Origin: CAVPRW01 sp046727435 [NCBI: bacterium]
Lineage (GTDB): Bacteria > Tectomicrobia > Entotheonellia > J063
Length of the DNA: 22,263 nucleotides
Direction: 5' to 3'
NCBI GenBank assembly: GCA_046727435.1
Contig: JBKPCR010000111.1
Location: 1 to 22,263, forward strand
Of this stretch, positions 1-8,010 are shown piece by piece. Position 1 is the stretch's first letter; each line of letters opens with the position of its first letter. Both the position numbers and the translations under genes were made by a program. The notes beneath the pieces were generated by a model that was not told the origin of the DNA, searched no databases, and saw only the letters and a program-made list of their open reading frames with translations.

Positions 1-2
1 AG

Positions 3-524
3 CGCCTGCACTGGGTGGCCAACATTGGCGGCACCCGTAAGGCGTGGGACGCTCAGATCACGGAAGAGGTCCCCGACCAGCGTATCGCTTGGCGCAGCGA
101 GGCGGGGGAATGCACCGCTGGCGTGGTGACGTTCCAGCCGCTCGCGCCCGACCGCATGTGGATGACTGTGCGCTTTGAGTACGAGCCTCAAGGCGTGAAA
201 GAGACGCTTGGCAATTGGCTCGGCATGGTCTCCCACCGTGTCGAGAATGACCTCGAACGCTTTAAAGCCGTCGTCGAGGCGCGCGACCGAGGGTCAGCTG
301 GGCCGCGCACGACAGCTCCCACAGCAGGGTGCACACAGGGCCGTACCACCCCGACGACCGCAAGAACGGCCGCCGTCGACCGCCGGTTTGAGGACGATGA
401 GGCCGACTTTCAGCGGCACCACCGCACAGCTCGGCCCGGCCGCGAGCCCTATGCATACTACGCGCCAGCGTACCGCTACGGTTATGCCCTGGCGACCGAG
501 CCACGGTATGCCGGCCGTGACTAG
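3..524 (+). CDS. SRPBCC-family (polyketide cyclase/dehydrase-like) protein, 5' end outside window, ends at premature TAG
   Basis: The reading frame is open from the left edge, so the N-terminus lies outside the window; GTG at 15 is only an internal valine codon. The first 90 or so visible residues look like the C-terminal half of a SRPBCC ligand-binding fold: strands such as WDAQITEEVPDQRIAWRS and MWMTVRFEYEP are followed by the long last helix (ENDLERFKAVVEAR). A low-complexity Thr/Ala/Arg linker comes next, then a module containing APAYRYGYALATEPRY. The frame stops at TAG 522-524, but the same frame continues without another stop to 1292 and encodes the rest of that module plus a DUF2382 domain. 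I therefore read this as the 5' part of one interrupted gene. SRPBCC proteins bind hydrophobic ligands; the substrate here is unknown. Fold assignment is moderately sure. Confidence 0.7.
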   Translation, partial: RLHWVANIGGTRKAWDAQITEEVPDQRIAWRSEAGECTAGVVTFQPLAPDRMWMTVRFEYEPQGVKETLGNWLGMVSHRVENDLERFKAVVEARDRGSAGPRTTAPTAGCTQGRTTPTTARTAAVDRRFEDDEADFQRHHRTARPGREPYAYYAPAYRYGYALATEPRYAGRD

Positions 525-599
525 TCGGCCATCGAACCAGAGGCCCGGCGTGACTGGGAGGCCCGCCATCAAGGGCAATGGGACGAGTTCAAGGAGGCA

Positions 600-1292
600 G
601 TGCACTATGGGTGGGAGCATGTCCGCGGGCGGCATCATACGGATGAAGGGGACATGCGCATTCCCATTGTGGAAGAAGCGATCCACGTCGAAACACGCCA
701 AGTCGAGCGCGGCGGGGTGAAGATCTACAGCCATGTGAGCGAGCAGCCGGTGGAGCAGGAGGTGCACCTGCGCGACGAGCGGGTCACGGTGGAGCGCCGT
801 CCAGTGAATCGACCGGCGACTGAGCGCGACTTAGCGGCCTTCAAAGAAGGCACGATCGAGGTGACCGAGACCCATGAGGAGCCTGTCGTGGCCAAACAGG
901 CGCGTGTGGTCGAAGAGGTCGTCGTCGAGAAAGACGTGCAAGAGCATACCGAGACGGTCCGTGACACCGTCCGCCGGACCGACGTGGACGTTGAACCTCT
1001 GGGGAAGGAGTCGACGCCACGCGCGCGTGACTTCTCAGCGTATGAGCGTGAGTTCAGATCCCATTATGAGACTGCCTTCGCACCGCGGGGTGCTCCTTAT
1101 GATCGCTGGGCTCCGGCCTACCGATATGGTTATGATCTCGCGACCGACCCGCGTTATCGCGCGCGCGAGTGGGCGGCCCTCGAGCCCGACGCCCGCCGCG
1201 AGTGGGAGCAGGACCACCGCGGCACGTGGGAGGAGTTCAAGGAGGCCATTCGACATGCCTGGGACAACGTCCGTGGGAGGCGCTCAACATGA
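600..1292 (+). CDS. DUF2382 (YsnF/AvaK-type) stress-response domain protein, 3' part of the interrupted gene
   Basis: This is in the same frame as the preceding SRPBCC ORF and separated from it only by TAG 522-524. From residue 19 (MRIPIVEEAIHVETRQVE) it carries a DUF2382/YsnF-AvaK domain: charged, Val/Glu-rich, with the usual RDERVTVERRPVNRPA pattern and repeated VVEEVVVEKDV strands, to about residue 140. The C-terminus (about 150-230) has the module APAYRYGYDLATDPRYRARE, then EPDARREWEQ and a final FKEAIRHAWDNVRG helix, which is a second copy of the module that straddles the stop codon upstream. DUF2382 proteins are associated with general stress responses; no enzymatic role is known. If translated alone, likely starts are GTG 600 or ATG 654, the latter with AAGGGG just upstream. 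Family call is confident, start is not. Confidence 0.8.
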   Translation: MHYGWEHVRGRHHTDEGDMRIPIVEEAIHVETRQVERGGVKIYSHVSEQPVEQEVHLRDERVTVERRPVNRPATERDLAAFKEGTIEVTETHEEPVVAKQARVVEEVVVEKDVQEHTETVRDTVRRTDVDVEPLGKESTPRARDFSAYEREFRSHYETAFAPRGAPYDRWAPAYRYGYDLATDPRYRAREWAALEPDARREWEQDHRGTWEEFKEAIRHAWDNVRGRRST

Positions 1293-1365
1293 GGCGCTCA
1301 ACCCCCTAGGAATCTCCCGCGTAATCGCGAGATGTTGTGCAGCTGATCGGGTGTAGTACTACCGG

Positions 1366-1426
1366 GCTGAGCGCTGCTGAAGGCTATGGGCGAGGTGCCC
1401 TGGCGTCTCGCTCAGCACTGGGCACC
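1366..1426 (+). other. Two overlapping, mutually exclusive inverted repeats between stress genes
   Basis: GCTGAGCG (1366-1373) pairs perfectly with CGCTCAGC (1409-1416), while GGTGCCC (1394-1400) pairs perfectly with GGGCACC (1420-1426). The two stems overlap and cannot both form. No T-tract follows, so a simple intrinsic terminator is not supported. It sits 74 bp after the DUF2382 stop and 135 bp before the BON gene start. Confidence 0.35.
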
Positions 1427-1560
1427 CAGCATACTCTAGAACCATCCCTGTGATTCAGGTCCGTCTGAGTCGACTTGGCACATATGTTGCTCTAACTCTC
1501 ATAAGTCTCTTTGAAGCTTTACCAACGGCAGCTTTACCCACGACACAAGGAGGAATTACG

Positions 1561-1962
1561 ATGAAGAAAACTCTTTTGCTGGTTTCAGTGGCTCTGCTCG
1601 CGCTTGGCGGGTATGCCGGGACTGCGCACCCGACTGAGGGAACCCCAGTCCTTCTGGCACAGACGGCCCCCGACAATACGGGTCGCAATGTCCGGGACCG
1701 CGGAGGCGTCACGCTCACGCCAGGCGATCAATCTGAGAGTGAGGCCGATCGGACCCTTACCCAAGAGATTCGGAGGGCAGTAGTGGCTGACGACTCGCTA
1801 TCAACGCTGGCCAAGAACATTAAAATTATCACAGTCGATGGAGTCGTCACACTTCGAGGACCAGTGCAGAGTCCCCATGAGAAAGAGACAATTGAGACGA
1901 AAGCCCAACAAATCGCGGGGATAGATAAGATCGATAACCAATTGGAGGTCAAAGGACGTTAA
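1561..1962 (+). CDS. Exported BON-domain protein
   Basis: This 133-residue protein starts at ATG 1561, chosen because AAGGAGG (1547-1553) lies 7 bp upstream; the GTG at 1450 would add an unsupported leader. Residues 1-20 or so form a signal peptide (MKK, then a Leu/Val/Ala hydrophobic core), followed by a polar linker. Residues about 62-131 form one BON domain, with the amphipathic helix RTLTQEIRRAVVADDSLS, the central VDGVVTLRGPV strand pair and the closing helix and strand ending IDNQLEV. BON domains bind membranes or phospholipid and are common in osmotically induced periplasmic proteins (OsmY family). It sits between two other stress-type proteins in the same direction, with the next gene starting 24 bp after its stop, so co-transcription is likely. 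Confidence 0.9.
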   Translation: MKKTLLLVSVALLALGGYAGTAHPTEGTPVLLAQTAPDNTGRNVRDRGGVTLTPGDQSESEADRTLTQEIRRAVVADDSLSTLAKNIKIITVDGVVTLRGPVQSPHEKETIETKAQQIAGIDKIDNQLEVKGR

Positions 1963-1986
1963 CCCTATAGATCTTAGGAGGACCAA

Positions 1987-2502
1987 ATGGCACAAGCGGT
2001 GTTTGCTCTCGCCATGAATGAAGACCATGCGATCAGAATCGTCGAACAGCTGCAGGCAGCAGGCTTTTCCGCGAACGATATCTCGGTCCTGTTTCCTGAT
2101 AAAACAGGCACCAAGGACTTTGCTCATGAACATCACACCAAAGCACCGGAAGCCGCGGCAGCTGGGGCTGGCACGGGGGGCATACTCGGAGGTGCCCTCG
2201 GCTGGCTGGTAGGGATTGGTGCCTTAGCCATTCCAGGCTTGGGACCATTCATCGCAGCGGGGCCGATCATGGCGGCACTTAGCGGCGCTGCTGCCGGGGC
2301 TGCACTAGGGGGTATTGCAGGGGCTTTGATTGGCTTAGGCATTCCGGAATATGAGGCCAAGCGCTACGAGGGGAAAATCAAGGAAGGCCACGTGCTGATT
2401 TCCGTACATACGGATAATAGCACGGAGCGCTCCCGCGCCAAGGAGATTCTTAAGCAGGCCGGGGCAGAGGATATCGCCGATACGGCCGAGGTGCGGGTGT
2501 AA
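1987..2502 (+). CDS. General stress protein (GSP17M-like N-terminal fold) with glycine-zipper core
   Basis: This 171-residue protein starts at ATG 1987 with AGGAGG (1976-1981) just upstream. Residues 1-38 or so (AVFALAMNEDHAIRIVEQLQ, then GFSANDISVLFPD) form the alpha/beta start seen in general-stress proteins that sense or bury a membrane segment. Residues about 57-120 are very rich in Gly and Ala (GGILGGALGWLVGIGAL, GAAAGAALGGIAGALIG), a glycine-zipper region likely to insert in or lie on a membrane. Residues 133-171 (EGHVLISVHTDNSTERSRAK, then a closing GAEDIADTAEVRV) return to a ferredoxin-like alpha/beta segment. The family has no proven biochemical role. It is the last gene of the plus-strand stress locus, and a hairpin follows its stop. 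Confidence 0.85.
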   Translation: MAQAVFALAMNEDHAIRIVEQLQAAGFSANDISVLFPDKTGTKDFAHEHHTKAPEAAAAGAGTGGILGGALGWLVGIGALAIPGLGPFIAAGPIMAALSGAAAGAALGGIAGALIGLGIPEYEAKRYEGKIKEGHVLISVHTDNSTERSRAKEILKQAGAEDIADTAEVRV

Positions 2503-2513
2503 GCACTCGTATC

Positions 2514-2554
2514 CATGCGACTGGGGGAGCCACCTTCGGCTCTCCCATCGCATG
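2514..2554. terminator. Hairpin between convergent genes, candidate bidirectional terminator
   Basis: CATGCGA (2514-2520) pairs with TCGCATG (2548-2554), continuing past a one-base bulge as TGGGGGAGCC (2522-2531) with GGCTCTCCCA (2538-2547), including one G-T wobble; the loop is ACCTTC. It lies 12 bp after the stress-protein stop and between two convergent genes. There is no clear T-run on either side, so termination is inferred from position and stem strength. Confidence 0.45.
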
Positions 2555-2599
2555 CAGGCGTTACTCTTTCATGCTTTCGAATGTTAGAAAGCCTGCATG
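2551..2599. repeat. Perfect 9-bp inverted repeat overlapping the terminator-like hairpin
   Basis: CATGCAGGC (2551-2559) and GCCTGCATG (2591-2599) are perfect inverted copies around a 31-base spacer. Its left arm shares the CATG of the preceding hairpin, so only one of the two structures can be fully formed. It lies 15 bp past the frameshift-restored end of the convergent AsmA-like gene. Confidence 0.4.
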
Positions 2600-2613
2600 G
2601 TGAATGCTGAGAC

Positions 2614-2764
2614 TCACTGGTCCCACTGGAACCATTCCCAACTGCCGGTCGATTTGTTGTAGCGTTCCACCCAAGTGCCTTTGTTGATGTGCTCCAGGCG
2701 CGCCAGGTAGTAGCCCAGTGTCACCTCATCCACCGTCGTATTTTTCTCCGCCGCTTCCAAGTAT
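2614..2764 (-). pseudogene. Frame-shifted C-terminal continuation of the AsmA-like gene
   Basis: Just downstream of HYT in the AsmA-like protein, the -1/+2 frame reads LEAAEKNTTVDEVTLGYYLA and then RLEHINKGTWVERYNKSTG before ending SWEWFQWDQ and TGA at 2614-2616. This is well-formed protein sequence, whereas the annotated frame degenerates into KRRRKIRRWMR and stops. Restoring one base near 2757-2760 would join them. I infer this is the true C-terminus of the gene, lost to a single-base deletion or to a sequencing error. Confidence 0.6.
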
Positions 2765-3872
2765 AGTGGCGCAGGGTATCGACCTCGATCGACGCCCTTG
2801 TGTTTCTGGCGTGCAGCCGCTCAATGGTTATGGTTGTCCCGGGTCCGGGCGGCAAGGGGGTATCGATCTTGGCCGTGCCGGCTAGATCGTCGAGATTCAG
2901 CCCCACTGGGGAACTGGCCGGCACGCGCACACGAACGCCTGCAAACGCAAGGCTGCCAACAAGCTGCTGACCATGTGCCGGCCCTTGCAGGTCCCACTCG
3001 CCTGCGGCCCATAGGCTTCTAAAACTGGTCTCGATGCGGCCCTGGAGTTCCGGTGGAAGCTTGATCAGGTGTTGACGAAGGGTATCGGCTTCGATCGTCA
3101 GGGCTGCCTGGCTGGCGGCCAGACGATGTACCACCACGCGTGTACCCCCGACCGCGGGTTGGGTTTCAACTTCCATCAGCAGACCGAAAGCTACATCAGC
3201 ACCGGGAGGAGACTCGGGTGCGGCAACAAAAGGTGTTGCGGGGATCTTCTCGGGCAACTGCCGGGTTTCGCCGATGGCCATGCGGAATTGGCGCGAGGGG
3301 TCCATGCGGTCGCCGGACATGGTCATGTGAAGCGCCAGCGGCCAATCGGTACTCGCCGACAGGAAGGCCCTCATGGGCGGCAGGTGAATCATGCCTTGGA
3401 CATGGAGTGTGTCGATCCATATGGGCAGCGTGCCACGATTGGCCTCTGCTGGTGAGCCAGATTGCGATTTCTGGGGGAAAAGGTCCAGCAGCGAGAGTTG
3501 CGACGGGCCGTTGGGCCGCGCGTACACGGTCACACCATTGGCCTGGATCCGACGAATCCGACGCGAGAGCAATTCTGTCCAGCCGAACGCCGCATCCACC
3601 TCGCGGGCAGTGACCAGCAGCTGCTGCGCCAACTCCCCGGTATCGTGCAGCACTAGATCGTGCAGGACCAGTGTGCCTGAGAGGCTAAGTACCGCACTGC
3701 CGACGCTCAGATGGCTGGCTGGAAAGACTTGCCCCAGTGCGAGATTCACCAGCTGCGTGGATAGAAGGAACGGCGCCATGAGAATTGCCGCCAGCAGCAG
3801 CAAAAATACAGCGGCGACCCATCTGAGCCTGCGGACTTGCCTTTTCTCAGTCAGAAATGCAACGAGTCTCAT
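2721..3872 (-). CDS. AsmA/TamB-like inner-membrane-anchored protein, 3' end frameshifted
   Basis: This is a 383-residue ORF. Residues 1-16 are basic (EKRQVRRLR), then one membrane anchor follows at about 17-47 (WVAAVFLLLLAAILMAPFLL) and the remainder would be periplasmic. The part after the anchor has the pattern of AsmA-family proteins: LSVGSAVLSLSGTLVLHDLV, then DAAFGWTELLSRRIRRIQ, a substrate-neutral series of beta-strands with hydrophobic alternation. AsmA/TamB-like proteins line hydrophobic grooves thought to move phospholipid between membranes; that role is inferred here. A GAAGAGG site lies about 10 bp before ATG 3872. The last 10 or so residues are very basic and out of character because of a frameshift near 2757; the continuation to 2614 is listed separately. 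It is a single gene, convergent with the stress locus. Confidence 0.7.
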   Translation of the reverse strand: MRLVAFLTEKRQVRRLRWVAAVFLLLLAAILMAPFLLSTQLVNLALGQVFPASHLSVGSAVLSLSGTLVLHDLVLHDTGELAQQLLVTAREVDAAFGWTELLSRRIRRIQANGVTVYARPNGPSQLSLLDLFPQKSQSGSPAEANRGTLPIWIDTLHVQGMIHLPPMRAFLSASTDWPLALHMTMSGDRMDPSRQFRMAIGETRQLPEKIPATPFVAAPESPPGADVAFGLLMEVETQPAVGGTRVVVHRLAASQAALTIEADTLRQHLIKLPPELQGRIETSFRSLWAAGEWDLQGPAHGQQLVGSLAFAGVRVRVPASSPVGLNLDDLAGTAKIDTPLPPGPGTTITIERLHARNTRASIEVDTLRHYTWKRRRKIRRWMR

Positions 3873-4240
3873 CGGACAAGGGCCTCTTCGAAGGACCTAC
3901 AGGAGGGAAACTGCGATAACATCTCATCTGCTCTATATGCTTGTCACAAAAGGAGTTACACGAGCACTGCCAAATGTTGGTGATGGCAGAAAACACGGGG
4001 CGAATGGACCTGCAATCCGCCAAACTCGCTCTTTTTTGCGATCTGTAGCCATACATGAGGTCCTGTCACAGCGTCCCTTCCCGTAGGTCGATCGTGGAAT
4101 CGAGCCTGTCTCCCCTGCGCTTGAGGACGCGGCAGAGAGTGCGGTGCTGACCTAGAGAATAATGACGCCCAGCGATAACCATTGCCTTCGTTGGTGATGA
4201 TTTAGTTGTAACACTCGATCGCGCTCTTCCCCGTTCATCG
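3873..4240. other. Intergenic region, no gene seen
   Basis: These 368 bp separate the AsmA-like gene start from the stop of the molybdenum-hydroxylase operon. No convincing ORF, tRNA or strong hairpin was found. It must hold the AsmA-like gene promoter on the minus strand, but I could not pick a well-spaced -35/-10 pair. Confidence 0.5.
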
Positions 4241-6481
4241 TCACAGCAACTTGTCCAGCGTGATCGGCAAGTCCCGAATGCGCTTGCCGGTCGCGTGGAA
4301 GACGGCGTTGGCGATGGCTGCCGCGACGCCGACGATGCCGATTTCGCCCAAGCCTTTGACGCCAAGCGGATTGACCATCGCATCGTGTTCTTCGACGAAG
4401 ATCACGTCAATAGCATGCACGTCGGCATTGACGGGCACGTGATACTCCGCCAGATTGTGGTTCATGAACCGTCCGAAGTGCTGGTCAATCACGCTTTCCT
4501 CTTCCAGCGCCATGCCAATGCCCCAGACCACTCCACCCAGAATCTGACTGCGTGCCGTGTGAGGATTCAGGATACGCCCGCCGGCAATGGCGCTGACGAC
4601 GCGGGTCACCTGGATGCTGCCTAAGTCTTCGTCAACCTTCACCTCCGCGAACACCGCCGAATGCGTGTGGCGCGTGTACTGCCTGTGCTGCACACTTCGC
4701 TGTGCAAACTTGCGCATTGAAGTCGTTTCTTGCACGATCACGGAGACGTCGCCGTGCCGCATCGCCTCGGGAATCGACATGGCTCGCGAGTCATCGCAGG
4801 TGAGTGTGATGTACCCTTCGGCAAACGTCACGTCTTCCAGTTTCGCGTCGGCAAGTGGCGAATTGTCCGCTTGTTGCGCGAACGCCAACAACTGTTCCCG
4901 CACCGCTTCGCATACTTCTTGGACCGCCGAGCCGACCGACGCCGCCGTCATCGAACCGCCTTCGACGGGCGCTTGCGGCAGCGAGGAGTCGCCGAGTGTG
5001 AACGTCACGTGGTCCATCGGTAGGCCCAACGTTTCCGCCGCGATCTGTGTCATAATCGTGTACGTTCCCGTGCCAATGTCGGCGGTGGCGCTGCTGACTT
5101 CGAGCCGCCCGTCCGCCGTCAGCACGGCTTTCGCACTCACCGGGACATACAGCGCCTCCCACACGCCTGTCGCCATGCCCCACCCGATGAGGTGATCGCC
5201 GTCGCGCATCGACCGCGGCTGTAGATGGCGTTTCGCCCAGCCGAATCTTTCGGCCCCTTGCCGGTAGCATGCGCGCAGTTCCTTACTCGAAAAAGGTTTG
5301 CGTTGGTTCTGATCCTTCTCGGCGTAGTTTTTCAGACGCAGGTCGAGCGGGTCAACGCCGAGTTTGTAGGCCAGCTCGTCCATCGCGCATTCGAGCGCGT
5401 ACACGCCCCAGGCGGCTCCCGGCGCGCGCATGTCGATTGGGGTGTACAGGTCAAGCGGCGCGACTTTGTAACCCAGCTTGACGTTGTCACACTGGTACAG
5501 CACTCCCGACCAATTGACGACGTTTTCGCTGAAATCTTCGAACTGCGACGTCTCGGCGACCGCTTCGTGCGTGATGGCTTCGAGGGTGCCGTCGGACGAG
5601 GCGCCGAGGGCCAGTCTCTGGATGGCGGGGGGACGATGGCCGAAGGTGAACATCTGCTGGCGCGTCAGCGAGACTTTCACCGAGCGTTTCAGCGCACGCG
5701 CCGCCATCACCGCGAGAAACAGCTGATACTGGGGGCGCAGACCCGACCCGAATGCCCCGCCGACAAATGGCGCGACGACACGCACCTGGTCTGTGGACAA
5801 CCCGAAAACCTTGCGGACGTATGCCTGGTTGTTTTGCACCCCTTGAGTTTTGTCATGGACGGTCATGGTGCCGTCATGTTCCCAGATGACGGTAGTCGCG
5901 AACGGCTCCATCGGATTGTGATGCTCAACGGGCACGTGGTATTCCGCTTCCAGCTGGACGGCGGCACTGGCAAAGGCGTGGTCAGCGTCGCCGCGCGGTT
6001 TCGGTGGCGGCTCCATAGCGAATCGTGTCTTCGGTTCGTAAGCACGATCACGCTGTTCAGCCAGATCGGTGACATGCGGTTCGCGTGCGTACTCGACCCG
6101 CACGAGCGCCGCCGCATACCGAGCCAGCTCGAAGGTTTCGGCGACGACCAGCGCGATTGGCTGGGCGCTGTACTGAATCTTGTCGTCGTACAGCGGGCGA
6201 AACGGCGAACCAGGCGGTGCGATCTGGTCACGGTAACTGCGGTCAAACCATGCGGTGCGCGGCGCGTTTTCATGCGTGAAGACTTGCAACACGCCCGGGA
6301 GTGTGACTGCCTCGCGCGCGTCAATGTGCGTGATTCTCCCTTTGGCAATCGCGCTCGACACGACGTAACCGTAGGCGAGATTCGGAACGCAATATTCGGC
6401 AGCGTACTTCGCCGCACCGGTGACTTTGGCGCGCCCGTCAACGCGGCTGGTCGCTTGTCCAATGTATTGGGTTGTCGTCAT
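4241..6481 (-). CDS. Xanthine dehydrogenase-family molybdopterin-binding (large) subunit, PaoC/YagR type
   Basis: This 746-residue protein is the usual length for the separate Mo-cofactor subunit of aldehyde oxidoreductases. The N-terminal domain (about 10-135) begins [18 protein letters not shown], as in the aldehyde oxidase/xanthine dehydrogenase hammerhead domain. The cofactor-binding part has TQGVQNNQ at about 212-219, [13 protein letters not shown] at 235-247 and [16 protein letters not shown] further on. Near the end [12 protein letters not shown] carries the catalytic glutamate, Glu713, which activates the Mo-bound hydroxyl in this family. The enzyme would hydroxylate an aldehyde or heterocycle, passing electrons to the 2Fe-2S and FAD subunits encoded immediately upstream. 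It overlaps the FAD gene by four bases (ATGA, 6478-6481). No Tat or Sec signal is visible. The exact substrate cannot be read from sequence. Confidence 0.93.
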   Translation of the reverse strand: MTTTQYIGQATSRVDGRAKVTGAAKYAAEYCVPNLAYGYVVSSAIAKGRITHIDAREAVTLPGVLQVFTHENAPRTAWFDRSYRDQIAPPGSPFRPLYDDKIQYSAQPIALVVAETFELARYAAALVRVEYAREPHVTDLAEQRDRAYEPKTRFAMEPPPKPRGDADHAFASAAVQLEAEYHVPVEHHNPMEPFATTVIWEHDGTMTVHDKTQGVQNNQAYVRKVFGLSTDQVRVVAPFVGGAFGSGLRPQYQLFLAVMAARALKRSVKVSLTRQQMFTFGHRPPAIQRLALGASSDGTLEAITHEAVAETSQFEDFSENVVNWSGVLYQCDNVKLGYKVAPLDLYTPIDMRAPGAAWGVYALECAMDELAYKLGVDPLDLRLKNYAEKDQNQRKPFSSKELRACYRQGAERFGWAKRHLQPRSMRDGDHLIGWGMATGVWEALYVPVSAKAVLTADGRLEVSSATADIGTGTYTIMTQIAAETLGLPMDHVTFTLGDSSLPQAPVEGGSMTAASVGSAVQEVCEAVREQLLAFAQQADNSPLADAKLEDVTFAEGYITLTCDDSRAMSIPEAMRHGDVSVIVQETTSMRKFAQRSVQHRQYTRHTHSAVFAEVKVDEDLGSIQVTRVVSAIAGGRILNPHTARSQILGGVVWGIGMALEEESVIDQHFGRFMNHNLAEYHVPVNADVHAIDVIFVEEHDAMVNPLGVKGLGEIGIVGVAAAIANAVFHATGKRIRDLPITLDKLL

Positions 6482-7473
6482 GATGTCTGCTCCATGGCTG
6501 CGGCTTGCCGCAACGCCCGAACGACGGCGCGCTTCGCCAACGCGATTTTGAAGGCGTTGTGTGTGAAGCCTTTCGCATCGCGCACAATGGATTCCGCGAC
6601 TTTTTGAAAGTTTTCCTTCGTCGCGCGTTGACCTGTCAGTAGTGCTTCGGCTTGCGTGTCGCGCCAGGGCTTGTGTGCCACGCCGCCGAGCGCGAGTCGG
6701 ACCTCCTTAATGCTGTCGCCGTCCATGTCCAGCCCGGCGGCCACCGACACGAGCGCGAACGCATACGACGCGCGGTCGCGGACTTTGAGATACGTGTGAT
6801 GTGCGGCAAAGCCTTTGGCGGGCAAATCCACCGCCGTGATCAGTTCATCCGCCCGTACATTCGTGTCCATCTGTGGCGTGTCGCCGGGCAGGCGGTGAAA
6901 GTCGGCGAACGGGATGACGCGGTCGCCCTCTTTCCCCGTGACGCGCACGACGGCTTCGAGTGCGGCGAGCGCGACGCACATGTCCGACGGGTGGGTGGCG
7001 ATACAGTGTTCGCTCGTGCCGAGGATCGCGTGGATGCGGTTGAAGCCGTCGATCGCGGCACAGCCTGTGCCGGGTTCGCGCTTATTACAGGGCGTCGCCG
7101 TATCGTAAAAATAATAGCAGCGCGTGCGCTGCATCAGATTGCCGCCCGTCGTCGCCATGTTGCGGAGTTGCGGCGACGCGCCCGCCAGAATCGCTTTGGA
7201 GAGTAGCGGATAACGCGTTTCGACGTCTGCGTGGTAGGCCACGTCGGTATTGGTGACGAGTGCACCGAGCCGCAACCCGCCGGTTTCGATGGCTTCAATG
7301 CGGTTCAATGGCAAGCGCGTAATATCGATCACACGACTCGGTCGTGAGACGTTTTCCTTCATCAAATCAAGTAGATTGGTGCCTCCCGCGATGAACGTCG
7401 CCGCCCCATCCTTCGCCCTTTCGCTGACGGCAGTGGCCACGTCGCCGGCTCTGGTGTAGGCAAAGCTGTTCAT
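6478..7473 (-). CDS. FAD-binding subunit of molybdenum hydroxylase with 4Fe-4S cysteines, PaoB/YagS type
   Basis: This 331-residue protein belongs to the CO-dehydrogenase flavoprotein/FAD-binding domain 5 family. FAD motifs are visible: [14 protein letters not shown] at about 27-40 and [14 protein letters not shown] at about 106-119. Between them and the C-terminal domain it has an extra cysteine set (C119, C129, C138, C157, C166; context [10 protein letters not shown]), the hallmark of the PaoB/YagS branch, where such an insert holds a 4Fe-4S cluster. It carries electrons from the Mo and 2Fe-2S sites to FAD and on to an external acceptor. It overlaps the gene on either side by ATGA (7470-7473 and 6478-6481), so the three subunits are almost certainly translationally coupled at 1:1:1. 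Which four of the five cysteines bind the cluster is inferred, not shown. Confidence 0.93.
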   Translation of the reverse strand: MNSFAYTRAGDVATAVSERAKDGAATFIAGGTNLLDLMKENVSRPSRVIDITRLPLNRIEAIETGGLRLGALVTNTDVAYHADVETRYPLLSKAILAGASPQLRNMATTGGNLMQRTRCYYFYDTATPCNKREPGTGCAAIDGFNRIHAILGTSEHCIATHPSDMCVALAALEAVVRVTGKEGDRVIPFADFHRLPGDTPQMDTNVRADELITAVDLPAKGFAAHHTYLKVRDRASYAFALVSVAAGLDMDGDSIKEVRLALGGVAHKPWRDTQAEALLTGQRATKENFQKVAESIVRDAKGFTHNAFKIALAKRAVVRALRQAAAMEQTS

Positions 7474-8006
7474 CGTTCGACCCTCCTGTCTGTTGCCCGC
7501 ATCGCCTGTTCGACGGCCGCAACGATGTTAGGGTACGCGCCGCAGCGACAGATGTTGCCGCTCATCAATTCGCGGATGTCGTCTGCCATCTTCGCTCTCC
7601 CTTCAGCGATCAACCCGACGCCAGAACAAATCTGGCCCGGCGTGCAATACCCGCATTGAAACGCGTCGTGGTCGACAAACGCCTGCTGTAACGGATGGAG
7701 CGCCTCCCCTTTGGCAAGCCCTTCAATCGTCGTCACCTCCGCGCCGTCTTGCATGATCGCCAACGTCAGACACGCATTGATGCGCCGGCCATTCACTAAC
7801 ACGGTGCACGCGCCGCATTGCCCATGGTCGCAGCCTTTTTTCGTTCCCGTTAAATTGAGATACTCCCGCAGGGCGTCGAGTAGGGTCGTCCACGGCGCCA
7901 TCTCCAACTGTTGTTCCGCACCGTTAACTCTGAGCGTGACCAAACTTTGGGCAGGTAACGAAGCCGGGACTCTTGCTCTCGTTTCACTAGCTGATTTGTC
8001 ATCCAT
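7470..8006 (-). CDS. 2Fe-2S subunit of molybdenum hydroxylase, PaoA/YagT type, no Tat signal seen
   Basis: This 178-residue protein has both iron-sulfur domains of the family: a plant-type 2Fe-2S site with C59, C64, C67 and C79 ([10 protein letters not shown], then NAC), and an alpha-helical second site with C118, C121, C153 and C155 ([17 protein letters not shown]). It shuttles electrons from the Mo-cofactor to FAD. I chose ATG 8006 because AAAGGAG (8012-8018) sits 5 bp upstream; the longer ORF to 8144 runs into the DUF1269 pseudogene and has no other support. PaoA of Escherichia coli has a twin-arginine signal; here the first 20 residues ([20 protein letters not shown]) contain no RR motif plus hydrophobic core, so this enzyme is probably cytoplasmic. 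It is the first gene of the operon. Confidence 0.92.
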   Translation of the reverse strand: MDDKSASETRARVPASLPAQSLVTLRVNGAEQQLEMAPWTTLLDALREYLNLTGTKKGCDHGQCGACTVLVNGRRINACLTLAIMQDGAEVTTIEGLAKGEALHPLQQAFVDHDAFQCGYCTPGQICSGVGLIAEGRAKMADDIRELMSGNICRCGAYPNIVAAVEQAMRATDRRVER

Positions 8007-8010
8007 ATCA

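Noticed and set aside
3391-4086. 231-residue plus-strand ORF opposite the AsmA-like gene start
   Set aside because: Most of it overlaps the AsmA-like coding region in antisense; Ser/Arg-rich sequence with no motif and no ribosome-binding site.
4587-5195. 202-residue plus-strand ORF inside the Mo subunit
   Set aside because: Antisense shadow, Ser/Thr/Cys-rich with no domain pattern.
5225-6607. 460-residue plus-strand ORF opposite the Mo subunit and part of the FAD subunit
   Set aside because: It is antisense to two clear genes, reads as a Arg/Val/Asp-rich codon shadow, and shows no family features; GC-rich DNA gives such open frames.
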